Below are positions 31,003 through 43,300 of a stretch of 64,000 nucleotides of DNA, piece after piece (position 1 is the stretch's first letter; every line of letters begins with the position of its first letter). The stretch lies in assembly GCF_932276165.1 (NCBI RefSeq), contig NC_063994.1:10788001-10852000 (forward strand), read 5' to 3'. Made by a program: the position numbers and the translations under genes. The DNA comes from Plutella xylostella. Taxonomy: Eukaryota; Arthropoda; Insecta; Lepidoptera; Plutellidae. The notes under the pieces are model-generated. The model saw only the letters and a list, made by a program, of their open reading frames with translations, did no database searches and was not told where the DNA came from.

Positions 31003-31856
31003 TGCTCGTGAAAACTGTGACAGTGAATGTGAAAAGTGTAAAAATGAAATGTAATTAAATTCATATTGAAACATTTTATTGATTCGTTCAAACACCTGTG
31101 TTACATTGTTAATAATAATTTAATGAATACAATTCATTTTCTAAACTAGACATTTTAATTTCATTTGCATTTTATTCTTAAAATACCTTCTGTAAAAATA
31201 TATTCATCAAACCTACTTTTATGGCAACTCAATTGAACTTATAAAATAAACTATATCTAAGTATTCTATTAAAATCATGTCATACTTTTAGGAAATGGAA
31301 GACAATAGGACTAAAGAGATTTTTTACAGCAATCTCCAATAATTTGCCATCACATTTTTATGAGACATGAGGTTACAATTTTTACAAATATTTGCATTTA
31401 ATTCACATTGCTTTACATAAAATAAATTCATACCAGGTAATAAATTGGTTTATCTTCTGATATCTTTACTATACTAATTGTTAGGGTGGGTTATGTCCGT
31501 TTTATATAATTATTTATGTACTAATATCGAATATTACATTTCAAACTTTTCATTCAATTTCTAGAAAATATTTCTTATTCACTAAATACCACAACCAGTT
31601 CTTATTTAGAAGAATAATAAAGTTTACAAATCATGGGAACATATTGATAGGACTATCATAATATTCTTTTCGATAAAGAAGAGATCACAAAAATATTGAT
31701 TACTTCACATTAATATGTATGTATAAAAGAAAATTCATATAAAAACTATAAGTTAGCAGAAAAAGGAATAAAATTGTTAATCTAAAATAATTATTTCTGT
31801 AGCATCTAATTTGTATCAATTAATTCATGATACCTATATGATTTTTCTCAATATTT
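31003..31856. other. Convergent 3' region between eIF2D and the NEK-like gene
   Basis: AT-rich. ATTAAA at 31054-31059, 52 bp after the eIF2D stop, is the best candidate polyadenylation signal for that gene. The two 3' ends are 854 bp apart, so their untranslated regions could overlap if either transcript reads further. Confidence 0.5.
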
Positions 31857-33812
31857 TTACTTTGAAGACAAGAATTTGAAAGGAGTTTTGAATGGCAGCA
31901 GAGACATCCTGCTTTTAGGCTTCTTGACGTCGGGGGCCGGCGTGAGCAGCGCCAGGCTCTGACGCACGGAGGCGCGCGTGCGGTCCGACACCGCCCCCCG
32001 CGCGCCGCCCGCCCCCCGCGTCCCCGCCCCACCGCCGCCGCCGCACTCCACGCTCCAGCCACTCTTAGACGAGGCCGATGACAACTGCGTCCCATTCGAT
32101 GTGTTGGAAGCTTTAGACATCAGACTGGACTTGGACGGAGTTCTCTTGAAGTTTGTGTTGGTGATGTCGGCAAATATTTGCTTGGTGATCTTGGCCTGCT
32201 TGGACGGAGACGAGTGGCTCCACTGCTGCATGGCCGCCCGCTTCTCTGTCGTCACCTTCTCCAGATCCAAGTACTTGAACTTGGTGATGTCTCCGAGCGC
32301 CTTCTCCTCGTTCCTGGGCACCTGGTAGCCGTCGCCGTCCACATTCTCCAGCTCGTAGAATGTGAGCGTGACGCTCTCGTCACTCTCCACGAAGGGGTTG
32401 GCGGCGGTGAAGTGCACCTTCTTAGTGCACACTTCAGGGAAGATGGCGCGGCGCGGCAGGTTGTCGGCGGTGAACTTGGTGGCCGTGACGACGATGCTGT
32501 CGCCCTGGTCGGCCGACAGGGAGCTGTCCAGGTCGTCGAAGTTCAGACTCTTCCTGTTCCTTCCCCTGCGCACAGAGCTGGAGCGCGCGCGGCGGCGGCG
32601 CGAGGCCCAGCTGTTCCTGCGCTCGGCCTTCATCTGGTTCATCATGGGCGGCAGGGTGATGCCGTTGCTGTCGCAGCGCGCCTCGTCCAGGGACTCCTCC
32701 AGCGGGACCACCTTGGCGGCCGGACTGCTCACTATCTCCTTGGCTATGAGCTCCCTCTCCCTCTTGTTGAGAGACTCCTCCCGCTGGCGCAGGTTGATGA
32801 GGCGTGACATCCACTGCTGGCTCAGAGTCTTCTCTGACACCCTCTGGGGGTTGTTGTAGGTCTCCAGAGCCTGTGATATGGGCTGCCGGCTCCGCGGCAC
32901 AAAGCCCGGCAGCTCCAGAGCTAAAGCAGCTATAGTAGGTGACATTGATTCTCTCACAGATATTGTATCATCATTACTAGGTCTGATAGCCTTTTTAGGA
33001 GTAATATTACAGTAAATGGGGCTGTCCAACACATCAATGCTGTACCTGGGAGCGGGCTCCACGGCGCGGGACCGCTCCACTGCCTTCTGAGAGTCACACT
33101 TGTTGATGTCCGATGACTTTAAAGTTTCTATTGGTATGAGAATGTCACTCAAGTTCTTGGGTCCGGCGAGAGTCTCGAGGTTGGCGAGCACGGTGGGGTG
33201 GTAGAGCACGACGTCGGGGCGCATGTTCTTGTTCTTCTCGTCCGTGAGGAAGGCCAGCACGTCGCGCAGGTCCTCGCTGTACAGCTCGGGCGGGGCGCAC
33301 AGGCCGCGCACCACGGCGCCGATCTGCCGCAGCGGGTCGGGCGCGGCGCCGCGCGGCAGCTCCACGCAGTCCACGCGCAGCTCGCCGCTCTCGTCCACGT
33401 AGATGGATTCAGCACTGAAGCTGGCCCGCAGCGCGTGCAGCGGCGCGGCCTGCAGCTCGCGGCACAGGCGCGCCAGCTCGTGCAGCAGGTACCACAGGAA
33501 GCCCTCGGCCGGCCGCCGCCCGCCCGCCGCCAGCCCGCCCGCCCTGCGCCAGCCGCAGTGCTCCAGCACCACGTACAGCGTGCGCGACGGCGCGTGCTGG
33601 ATGGTGGCGCGCGGCCGCAGCAGCCCGTCCACGTACAGCTTGCTCAGCGTCTCCACATCTCGAGCCACGCTCTTCACTTGCTCGTCTGAGTATGAGGAGC
33701 AATCGTACGCGCGCCACGCAAATATCTCGTTGGTGACCTTGTGACGCACTTTGTAGAACGTCCCGCCGCACAGCACGTCCAGCACTTGGTAATCTTTTAG
33801 TTTATCCGTCAT
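31857..33812 (-). CDS. NEK2-like pseudokinase, intronless (651 aa)
   Basis: Starts at the first ATG (MTDKLKDYQVLDVL). The N-terminal 260 residues follow the order of NEK2: YKVRHKVTNEIFAWRAYD, SVARDVETLSKL, TLYVVLEHC, then LRDVLAF and MRPDVVLYHPTVLANLE, the NEK 'RP...HP' end of the kinase fold. Catalytic residues are missing. The glycine loop is reduced to CGGTF, the VAIK lysine is Arg (AWRAYD, near 33), the HRD loop reads HALRASFSAES and the DFG site reads DCVEL. The rest is a Ser/Arg-rich tail with a predicted coiled coil (about 331-360) and basic C-terminus SLLPFKTPFKFLSSK. In working NEK2 the kinase acts at centrosomes in mitosis. A scaffold role here is inference. Strong GC bias gives long false antisense frames. 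Confidence 0.7.
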   Translation of the reverse strand: MTDKLKDYQVLDVLCGGTFYKVRHKVTNEIFAWRAYDCSSYSDEQVKSVARDVETLSKLYVDGLLRPRATIQHAPSRTLYVVLEHCGWRRAGGLAAGGRRPAEGFLWYLLHELARLCRELQAAPLHALRASFSAESIYVDESGELRVDCVELPRGAAPDPLRQIGAVVRGLCAPPELYSEDLRDVLAFLTDEKNKNMRPDVVLYHPTVLANLETLAGPKNLSDILIPIETLKSSDINKCDSQKAVERSRAVEPAPRYSIDVLDSPIYCNITPKKAIRPSNDDTISVRESMSPTIAALALELPGFVPRSRQPISQALETYNNPQRVSEKTLSQQWMSRLINLRQREESLNKRERELIAKEIVSSPAAKVVPLEESLDEARCDSNGITLPPMMNQMKAERRNSWASRRRRARSSSVRRGRNRKSLNFDDLDSSLSADQGDSIVVTATKFTADNLPRRAIFPEVCTKKVHFTAANPFVESDESVTLTFYELENVDGDGYQVPRNEEKALGDITKFKYLDLEKVTTEKRAAMQQWSHSSPSKQAKITKQIFADITNTNFKRTPSKSSLMSKASNTSNGTQLSSASSKSGWSVECGGGGGAGTRGAGGARGAVSDRTRASVRQSLALLTPAPDVKKPKSRMSLLPFKTPFKFLSSK

Positions 33813-36800
33813 TTTGTTGTAATTTCACTGAGTTATTGTTAATTCCCACATTTTGTAAAATTTGTAACCGAAACTGTTCGGACAAAGCGAGCTCACATTT
33901 CAAATCGGCGCGACCGTTACAAAATGACAACATTAGTGATGTGACATGCATGCGTGGTGTTTTTTAACTTACCTCAACGATTATCTAAATTTTTTTATCG
34001 ACTAATTCATTGAATGAAATAAATGAAGTTAGGTAAATACAAGTTCCGTGATTTAGTTCTTAAGAAATTCCCTTGTATTGTTTTATATTATGACTGTGTG
34101 CTGTTGCTTTTTGTGGTTGGTAAATAGATAAAGGCTTTATATGAATTTCATAATGCTTTTTTTCTTTTTATTGAAATATTTGGATACTAAAAATAAAATT
34201 AACTAATAAGAGCTTTGAAGGTATTTATTTGTTTGCGAAACCTACACGATGACTACCTTACCTACTCATGAATTCCAATTTAGTAACACAGACATAAATA
34301 AAGTAGATTTTCCCTTGAAAACAAACAAATGAGACATTAAATTTATAGATTTGATGGCAGGGCTGATGATATATTTTACAAAGTATAGTACCTAATCCCT
34401 TATTTATAGCGCTACTAGCTTTTTAACATTTTGCATTGTGTTTATCGATATCGATGAAAGTCGTTATGATCAATCACTCAATGAATACGAGATTGCTCAT
34501 AAAAAAATGTTTCAAAATGATCCGATAGATGGCCGCTGACAAGCGTATTTAAAACTCAGAACAATAACTTCACGATACTCATTACTTTTCTATGTTTCGG
34601 GTTCAAACTGGCCTACTCGCCAAAATGTAAAGTAATAAAGTAGTGATCAACCACCGGACACCAGTCGCTGCGTCGCCTACTGTTTCTGCAAAGAGGTGAA
34701 AGGTGATAATTATGGTATGGTATCGTGCCGCAAAAAGATCGATATTGTGTGCTGCTGTTTACTCGCCATTCCTCATCTAGTGTCTCTGATAAAAATTGAA
34801 AGCCGAAGAGGGCGCTCCCAGGGAGCACCGACAACCTACCTATTTGACGGTAGTGATGGTGTGGCAATCTGTTAGGGCATGGTTAGGGCTTATCCACTAA
34901 TTGGCCGGGAGTCGACGAGTCTTAGGACGAGATTCCGCCTTCGCCAGGATATGAAGATGCCGTTATTATTTTGAGCTCCCCGCTATGCGAAGTCTTTGCC
35001 TCGTAGTACACCTAAGCTCCGTAAGATGGCGCGTTGTTAAAAAAAATCATTCCAACATTTAAATTCAGTGAATTGAATTAATATGGCTTATAAAAATAAA
35101 AGACACAAGTTTCTAAAAAGTATTTTATTAGTGAGTATAAGCGTGTAGGTACGCGGCAGCTGACTAGCGGGTTACGAACATCCTGTATCACGCGCCTGCC
35201 TCCCCCCTGTAACTCTTGCCAATAGCTTTACATTATATTTCATAATTATCTGGCTATTTAATAAGTTACACACTAAGAAGGTAAGGCCACCACAATCATT
35301 CAAGTAAAACCATGATTTGTTAAAATTAAAACATCTAGATACTATTTATTTCAAAATAATAATAACTTTTAATACTATAATTCACTAGTTTCTGTATGTA
35401 GGGTTGTGCGGTTAGCCTCCTGCCTATATCATATTAACTACGACTATATTAAACCCAGTAATTAATATTATTTACATATTTGTTCATAATAAAACCATTG
35501 ACTAGAAACCGTGTCTAGAATAAATAACAAAAAAATATAGATTTTTACAAAGGAACTCGGTTTGTCTACTCGTAGACTCGGCGTGTCTACTACACTCCTC
35601 GTGTCTACTGGACACTAGACTGCTGCAACTACTGGAATGTTGGAGTTCCGTCTTTGGTAACTTTGAATCTAAACAATAAAATTAAATTCACAACACAAGA
35701 GAGAGCCACACATCTTCAACAAAGATGTTGCCAGAACAAAATAAAGTAAATATAAACAAATTTCAACACAAATATGAAAATATGAATATTAGTAAATACG
35801 CGGTACAAACAACAATTTCCCTAATATCACGTGCACATCGCGCTCAGCAACAAATAAACTTGTACAAAAGCATAACGACAAATAAAATTGTAATTAAAAT
35901 AAAACAAATCGCTACATTGTGAATTAAGTCTACATGATGACTTTGGGGATCTAAACAAATTTATCAAAATAGTTGCGATATTTGATTTTGATTATTTTAT
36001 ATACCTCAAGCTTCACGGTGATACTACCGCTGTGTATGCTACTAAATAATATATATTTTTGGACAGAACATAATAAATAATAAAGGTACATAATTTAATT
36101 ATACAAGCAACAGTGCGGCGACGCACTACTGAGATCAATTATCGCGCTATTTCATGAAACCACTACGAGGCAGCGCCTACCAAGTATTCATTAACTATAT
36201 ACACAATACGATATCTTTGCAATATTTGTAAAAATATTACTTTGGAATTGTAAAGCTAAGATAAAAAGATAGTTTTACAATAAGTGATTTGAAATTTCTA
36301 TCTAATTTCATAAGTAACAGCTTTGCGTGGAGATGTCATGACAAGCGACATGGCGAAGCGTTTGCAGATATTGCGTACATTCAGTTTCATTATTGTATAA
36401 AAATATCGCGATACAAACAAGTAGGTACGACTAATATTAGTTCAATATTACCACCACTCACTGTCGGAGCTTGCAAATCGATAGTCCTCTTTCCAACGTT
36501 GACCAATTGTAAAATATACATAAAATTGGCGAGGTTTACAATTTTCGAATTCATTTTTACAGAACTTACACTTTGATCTCACTAAAACCAGCACAGGTTT
36601 TTACTCACTGAGCTTCTACATAAGATATTGAAGATACAAATATGTACATCACATCATTTATATCGAATCAAAGACGACAATTTCATTTAAAATAGTATTA
36701 ATCAAACAGCCATAGCAAAATGTTACGATATTTCACAAATTTTGCCATTTGTATCTTCAAGATCTTAGTTAAACGAAGTATCAAATTGGCAAGTACAATA

Positions 36801-37388
36801 GGACGTATAGTTCTCTCCCTGCCACTGCCCCCCCCTTGCCCGCTCTCCCCGCGTCTCACCCCCCGCACCCCCTCGTCTCACCCCCGCCCCCGCCCGCACC
36901 CCCGCACTCCAGCACGACCAACCACTCCACAGAAAAATATAATAGGAAACGGTATAACAATATATGAATTCATCTGCGACTATATTATACTCTGTTTATT
37001 TACTCGTTGTACCTATATGTTGAGAGCTGTACTTAGGTTTTAGTTCATTCAAGTGGGTCTATTGCACGGCATTATTTTAACCAGACTGCGAGAGAAAGAT
37101 ATACCTTCGTATTTTAAACGCAGAATCTGACTGAGTACTTTTTACTGCGATTCGCGCATAAGCACACATATTACGCCTAAAAGACACTATATTTTCTCTT
37201 CCGTTGCCGTACAGTCAAATATTTAGCCTATATAACCTCTAATAACTGATTTGAACGAACTAAACCATGTATTGCATCATGTTGGTTGGTAGTCAGTGAC
37301 TGTGCTCCCTGGTACACAGCGTGTGCTGGCGGTCGCGGCGGGGCGAGCGCGGGGCGGGCGGCGGGGCGGGGGCGGGGGCGGGCCAGCC
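33813..37388. other. Intergenic between the NEK-like start and the Klp68D 3' end
   Basis: No supported gene. It holds the upstream region of the NEK-like gene (33813-33960) and the probable 3' UTR of Klp68D. A minus-strand AATAAA (TTTATT at 36995-37000) lies about 390 bp past the Klp68D stop. A pyrimidine-rich CCCCGCACCCC block lies at 36825-36915. The remainder is AT-rich and unremarkable. Confidence 0.4.
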
Positions 37389-40300
37389 CTACCGCCCGCC
37401 CGCCGTGCCTAGGCGGTGGTGCGCGGTGGAGGGGCGCGCGGGGCGCGGGGCGGGGCGCCGCACCCCCGACTTGCGCACCTCGATGTCCGGCTCCTTCTTC
37501 AGCTTCGGCTCGGGCATCTGGAATTTTTAGGAAGAGATGTTTTAGGAAATAAGAATAGAAATAGTGGGTGAGTCAATTTGAGGTTTTCTGAGAGCGCTGG
37601 GCAGTAAGTGAATAGACCCAGACCAGCTGTTCCCGCGAGCTTCACTTCGCCTTAAAAAGTTTTCCCGTGGATACCGGGATAAAAAGTAGCATTTGTGTTT
37701 ATCCAGGGTGTCAGCTAACTCCTTACCAAATTTCATTGAAATCGGTTCTGCCGTTTCGACGTGAAGAGGTAACAAACATACACACACGCACATACTCACA
37801 AACTTTCGCATTTATAATATTAGTAGGATGGTAGGTGGGCCCCGCTTCTCACTTCCTCCTTCCTTCACATTCATGCTACCTTGGTACTTTGGAAACTAAA
37901 TATCTTCTTATGGCCAAACTCCTTCATCGCTCTCCTCTCCTGGTACATTCCTTCAGAAACAACAGTACAGTCTACGTCGCACGCTCCTTCACATTCCTAC
38001 TATCCTGGTAACTCACCTGCTTCACATGTACGACGGGCGGCGGCGGCGGCACGTACACCCTGGTGGTGGACGGCAGGGGGATGGGACGCAGGTCCAGCAG
38101 GTCCTCGCAGCGCTGCCGCGGCAGGCGCTCCGCCAGCGCCGCCTCGCACAGCGGCCGCCGCCGCCCCGCCGCCGCCACCGGGCGGGATGTGAGGGGCTCT
38201 ACGCCGCTGGAAGGGAATGAGGTCATAAATAAAAGTTGTTTACAAGAGATACTGGAGTCAGGTTTATACAGATTGCTAGAAGGATGGCTTATTATGTGAT
38301 CATGTGTAAAACTACTCGATCATCATTTTGCAATGCAATACGTAACCGCTAACTTTTCCATACGTTGCCGAACGAAAAATATCTATAATAAAGTACGCGC
38401 TTGTAAGTTTCCAGCGCTTCCATGTTTCCAGTTTTCTTTACGGCCATACCTACCTACTTCCGTTTGTTTTGTGATAGCTCTTGTTGGGGGTATAGGTATG
38501 TTGCTAAAATTCTTGATCCAACTTCTCAATCCCATGGTCTCCTGGTACTTGTAGTCACTCTCCTGTCCAGCGCTATCCCATGAGCCGCACCTACGTGGTA
38601 CTTCCAAGCGGGCATACTCCAAAGCGACGGTGGGGTTCGCAAATCAACAACAATGGCGGCCAGTGCAACCAACGATGCAAATTTTTATCCAACGATGCGT
38701 TTGGAAAAGCCGACAACTTCAACTGCGGCTGTACTGGTGGCGCCCTCTACCATGCGTTAGTACCTTAGACATATCTCTTGTTAGTACAGTAAGGTGCAGA
38801 TAATATAATATAACAGGATCAGTACTCAGTGTTTCAAAATAGGGTGTGTAAATAAATATATTAATGTGTTTGTGTTTGTATTTAGCCTAACCTAGTATTA
38901 AGATTCATTGTTACTAACACTTACTATGGACTATGTGGTCTGAAAATAAATATTTATTATTTATTATTTACCTGACCCCCCTCAGAAGCATTGTTAGTAT
39001 GAGAGGGGGGTCAGGTTTCTTTGCACCTAACCGTACTAGGGCGGTACCGGTGGCGCCCCCTGCCTGTACCTCAGCCCCACACTCCCACACGTCAGCTTGG
39101 TCTAGCTGTGCTCCTGTCCCTACCTGTGCTCCTGGCGCTCCCACGTGTCCGTGTCGTGGTTCCAGGCGTGGCGCAGCACGTGCTGGCGCCCGGCGCGCGG
39201 CACGAAGCTGTCCGCCAGCAGCAGCCGCCGCCGCAGCGCGCCCACCAGCGCCGCCTGTGACGTCATACCGTTCAATTACATTACGTGTTTTATATGTACA
39301 TCCCTCTTTATACCTTGTTTCACGGGGAAAGACATCTGACAGAACCCTTATGACATTCGAATAAGGGTAGTTTTTGTTTGTATCAGATGACTTGCCCCGT
39401 GAAATGGAATATAGGTAGATAGAAAAGAAAGAAAGAAAAATCATTTATTTTCCAAAAAAAAACACAATATCGTCACATGTCGTCATAAAATATATCCCTC
39501 TTTAGGTAGATACGAGTAGAAAAGAAAGAAATAAAAAACATTTATTTGCCAAAAAAAAACATGCAATAAAATTAAATGGATCGAATAAAAAAGATTGCAA
39601 ATTGGAACAATCTCAGCTTCTGCTGTAAGTTGTGGCCGACTTTACAGCGCTGGTTTTCAGATACTTAGCAAGTAGTACTTATATTACATATTATAAGGTA
39701 GTCATTTAAGTTAATTCAAGGATAGAGATTAACCCCCTTATTCATAAAAAAGTTAGTGGACGCTATAATTGAACTGCACACTTTCTGACAGAGAACAATT
39801 TGTTCTTTGATCGAGAGTGACAAAACAGTGCAATAGCTAAAGCGTCCAGTATTTTTTTATGAATAAGGAGGATAGTGATGTCGATTCTGAAGGCAGAAAT
39901 TTTAATTTTAACGCTGTCAAACTAAAAAAATTGCTAGCTCAAAATGACATTTACGGAAACAGTCATAGAGTCGAATTTTAAACAAAGAATTTAAGGTTTT
40001 GACAGCTCTAAATTTAGAATTTTTACCTTCAGAATCGATACCAGTGTTGAATGTATCTCTCCCACTAGCGACCACGCACCTGAGCCGCCTCCTGCTCGCG
40101 GCGCTCCGCGTCGTGCGCCTCGCGCTGCTCCACCATCTCCTCGCGCAGGGACAGGTACTTCGACAGGCAGCGCTTCAGCCTGCAGGCACATAATAAACAT
40201 GTAGTTAATGAAGGTTTAGATAGAAGATTTTCTAGACGTACTAGGCCTTTAGACCACGGCGGCAAATTCCAATCTTACCAGCTGCTGTATGAAGGTTTTC

Positions 40301-43300
40301 AGATTAATTAAGCTTTATAACAAGCAAAACTACCATCTTAAACTATTATATCATAATAATTATGTAGGCAAAATACTTTTGTGTAAACTCATGTGCATTT
40401 GGATTTTAAAAAAATACCGACATATGATTGTTGTACGCATTTTTTTAATATATTTTAAAAGTACATTCGTATAATCTGTTGATAGTAAGTTGTAATGAAG
40501 GTTTAGATAGGCAGTTTAGACCATGGGGATATGCACAAAGGTTCTACTCGAGAGAGCCAGGTGCAGGTACATACTCCCCCACAGAGAATAGAATAGAATA
40601 GATAGATTAGCAACTGAATGGGTGTGTATAATGATTGCAATAGATGAATGAATAGATTTTCTTCTTTACTCTTAAAAAACTAAATTAGAAAATAACAAAA
40701 TCTGTTTTTTTCTCTTTAGATTTAAAGTACACGGTGAGTAGTTACTTAACCCTTTAAGCTTAGCTAACTATGAAGGTGAAAAATAAGTGACCGTGGCTTA
40801 CTGAGGCCACCCCGCGTCTAATGGAAAAACGCATATTGCTCCGGCTCGATCATACTGTCTCGCATACCAATCTTCCTCCGCAGCCATACTACCCTGGTAC
40901 TTTAAAACCGCCTCTTTTGAAACTGCGATCTACGACGCATGCTCCTTCATATCTATTCTATCCTGGTACAGTAAGGGCCAAAAACACCTGACTCCTCTCA
41001 GAAGCATTGTTACTATGGTAGGGGGGTCAGGTTTAACTGCACCTGACCGTACTACTACCTACCTCTGTGTCTTGTGGTCCACCTCCTGCTGCAGGCTGGT
41101 GAAGGTGCTGGTGACACTGGCCGTGGTCTCCTCCTCGAGGTCTATCTTCTGCTGCATCTCCACTTCTCTCTTCTTCCTCTCAGCGATCTCGCTGTGTCGC
41201 TGTTCGAGGATCAGCTGGGACTCGTTCAAGTTGTTTAGGAGCTCCTGGGGAAATAGACACGAATGATGTTACATGCTATGCTACCCTGGTACTTTTAAGC
41301 TCTATTGCGTTTCTTGTTATCTACATCACCATGTAATTACGACCGTGAGAGGTAGGCATTGTGGCATTGATGCTCACACTTTGACGGCAGACTACCTACT
41401 GTGTTAATTATTTCGTGCCTCTGTGGTCTAGTGGTAGAAGCTTCGCTTCATGACCCAGGGGTCCCGGGTTCGATTCCCGGGTGGGACCATCAATTTGTGT
41501 TTCTAAATTGTGGTTCTAAGTTTGGTTAGGACATAGAAGGCTGATCACCTGATGTCCGAAACAGTGAAACGATCCATGCTGTCGGATGGGCATGTAAAGC
41601 AGTCGGTCCTGCGCCTAGCTCTCTCCAGTCGTGTCGGTCAATCCGTCCCATTGGGCTATGAGAGTGATGGAACAGAGAGTGCCCCTGTGTACTGCGCACA
41701 CACTTGGGCACTATAATCTACTCCTGCGTAGATGGCTGATCTCAATTGAGATTGGCCGCCGTAGTCGAAATTCGGCTAGGAGGACATTTTTATTATTAAT
41801 TATTTCGTGAATGTTATTCTTCACATTTCACATACATAAGGGTTAACGGCGTAGATTACTGACAGGTCCACCGATTCATAATACCTCATGAAGGATCGAA
41901 TCAGAAATGAGTTACAGAAGTTATGTAACCGAAATAGGCCTTAAAATCTGCATCCTGGAGTGTCAACTAATCTTGTTAATTCTCGACTGGGCCAGCTGGT
42001 TCTCGCTCTCTATGCGCCCCTGGTACCTTCCCGCCGCCGCCCTGCACGAGGCTTGCCTCCAGGGCCCGGATCTGCTGCTCCAGCTCCTCGGCCTGCCGCT
42101 TCTCCTGCTCCACGAGCGACTCCGCCAGCTGGTTCTCGCTCTCTATGCGCCCCTGGTACTCTGTGTGTGAGACGCACCTTCCCGCCGCCGCCCTGCACGA
42201 GGCGCGCCTCCAGGGCCCGGATCTGCTGCTCCAGCTCCTCGGCCTGCCGCTTCTCCTGCTCCACGAGCGACTCCGCCAGCTGGTTCTCGCTCTCTATGCT
42301 CTCCTGGTCATCCGGCTCTTCTGTGGATGGGAGAAAACCTTTTACCAAAGTATTCGTTGTGTAATTTATTGATATTTCTGAGCTTTGAATGAAAGCCTAT
42401 AGGTATCACCCATTTTTCTTGCTCAGTATGCTGTCACGTTGCCTGGCTCTAGATTTTCGCTCCCTCAACATCATCTCAACACTGGACATATCTTCCAATT
42501 CTTAATTTTCGAGATAATAATATAATATAATAGTGTGCCATAGTCGATTGGCCAAAAATTTCCCCCCTGGTACTACAACTACACTACTGACCGCTCTCGG
42601 GCTCCGGCTGTGTCTTCTTGGTGGCCCTCCTCGGCTTCCGCTCCGCCCCGCGCCGCTCCGCTCCTCTCCGCTCTGCCAGCATGGCCCGCAGGCGCTCGAT
42701 CTCCGCTTGGTACTCGCGCAGCTTCGCGTCCGCCGGGTCCTCGTTGCGCACCGGCTTGTTCTTGATCGCTGCGGGTGAGAGGAGAATGTTAGAGTTAATA
42801 AAGTTAGGCGATGAAAACGTGGCAAATGGCAAGTGGACCAGAGCGGCACAGGATCGGAAGAATTTGCATACAAATAAGGAGGCCTATACCCAACAGTGGG
42901 CGATAGAAGGCTGATGATGATGATGATGATGATGATGAACTGGCAATGCATCATGTTTCATGTTGCGAGAGTTCTGAATAGTCAGGATTCGTAGTTGTGT
43001 TTTGTGGATTCGCGGGGCTCTGCCTCATTTCCAGCGGGCGATGTTCGCGATGCTCCTGCTGTTAGATACACAGCAGTGTTGCAGTAACAGCGGCGGCGCG
43101 TACCCTTGGCAGAGCTGTGGCAGCTCAGTCGGGTAAACGCTCGCTCCTCACGCAAGAGATGCCGGTTCGAATCCCGGCGCTGACATGTACCAATGAGTTC
43201 TTTGAATTTAAGTACAATGTATACGATCGCTCTTACGGTGAAGGAAAACATCGTGAGGAAACCTGTATATCTAGATTATACCATATCCGAGCGTGGTGGG

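Noticed and set aside
32178..33744. Several long open frames on the plus strand, opposite the NEK-like gene
   Set aside because: They are shadows of a GC-rich coding exon. None shows a known domain, while the minus-strand frame does.
37286..37552. Plus-strand GC-rich open frame
   Set aside because: Antisense to the last exon of Klp68D, which has the correct acceptor, phase and stop.
40206..40510. TAATGAAGGTTTAGATAG occurring twice, 287 bp apart, as a possible target duplication
   Set aside because: The sequence between has no poly(A), inverted ends or SINE boxes, and the second copy belongs to a SINE fragment. The cause is unclear.
41420..41492. tRNA-like sequence with good A and B boxes
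   Set aside because: It is the head of a 378-bp SINE with a 14-bp target duplication. The acceptor and anticodon arms do not pair as in a true tRNA.
42998..43115. Words shared with kinesin exon 44371-44507 (CGATGTTCGCGAT, GCGTACCCTTGGC)
   Set aside because: The two words are in a different order from the exon and the sequence between does not match. A duplicated exon is not supported.
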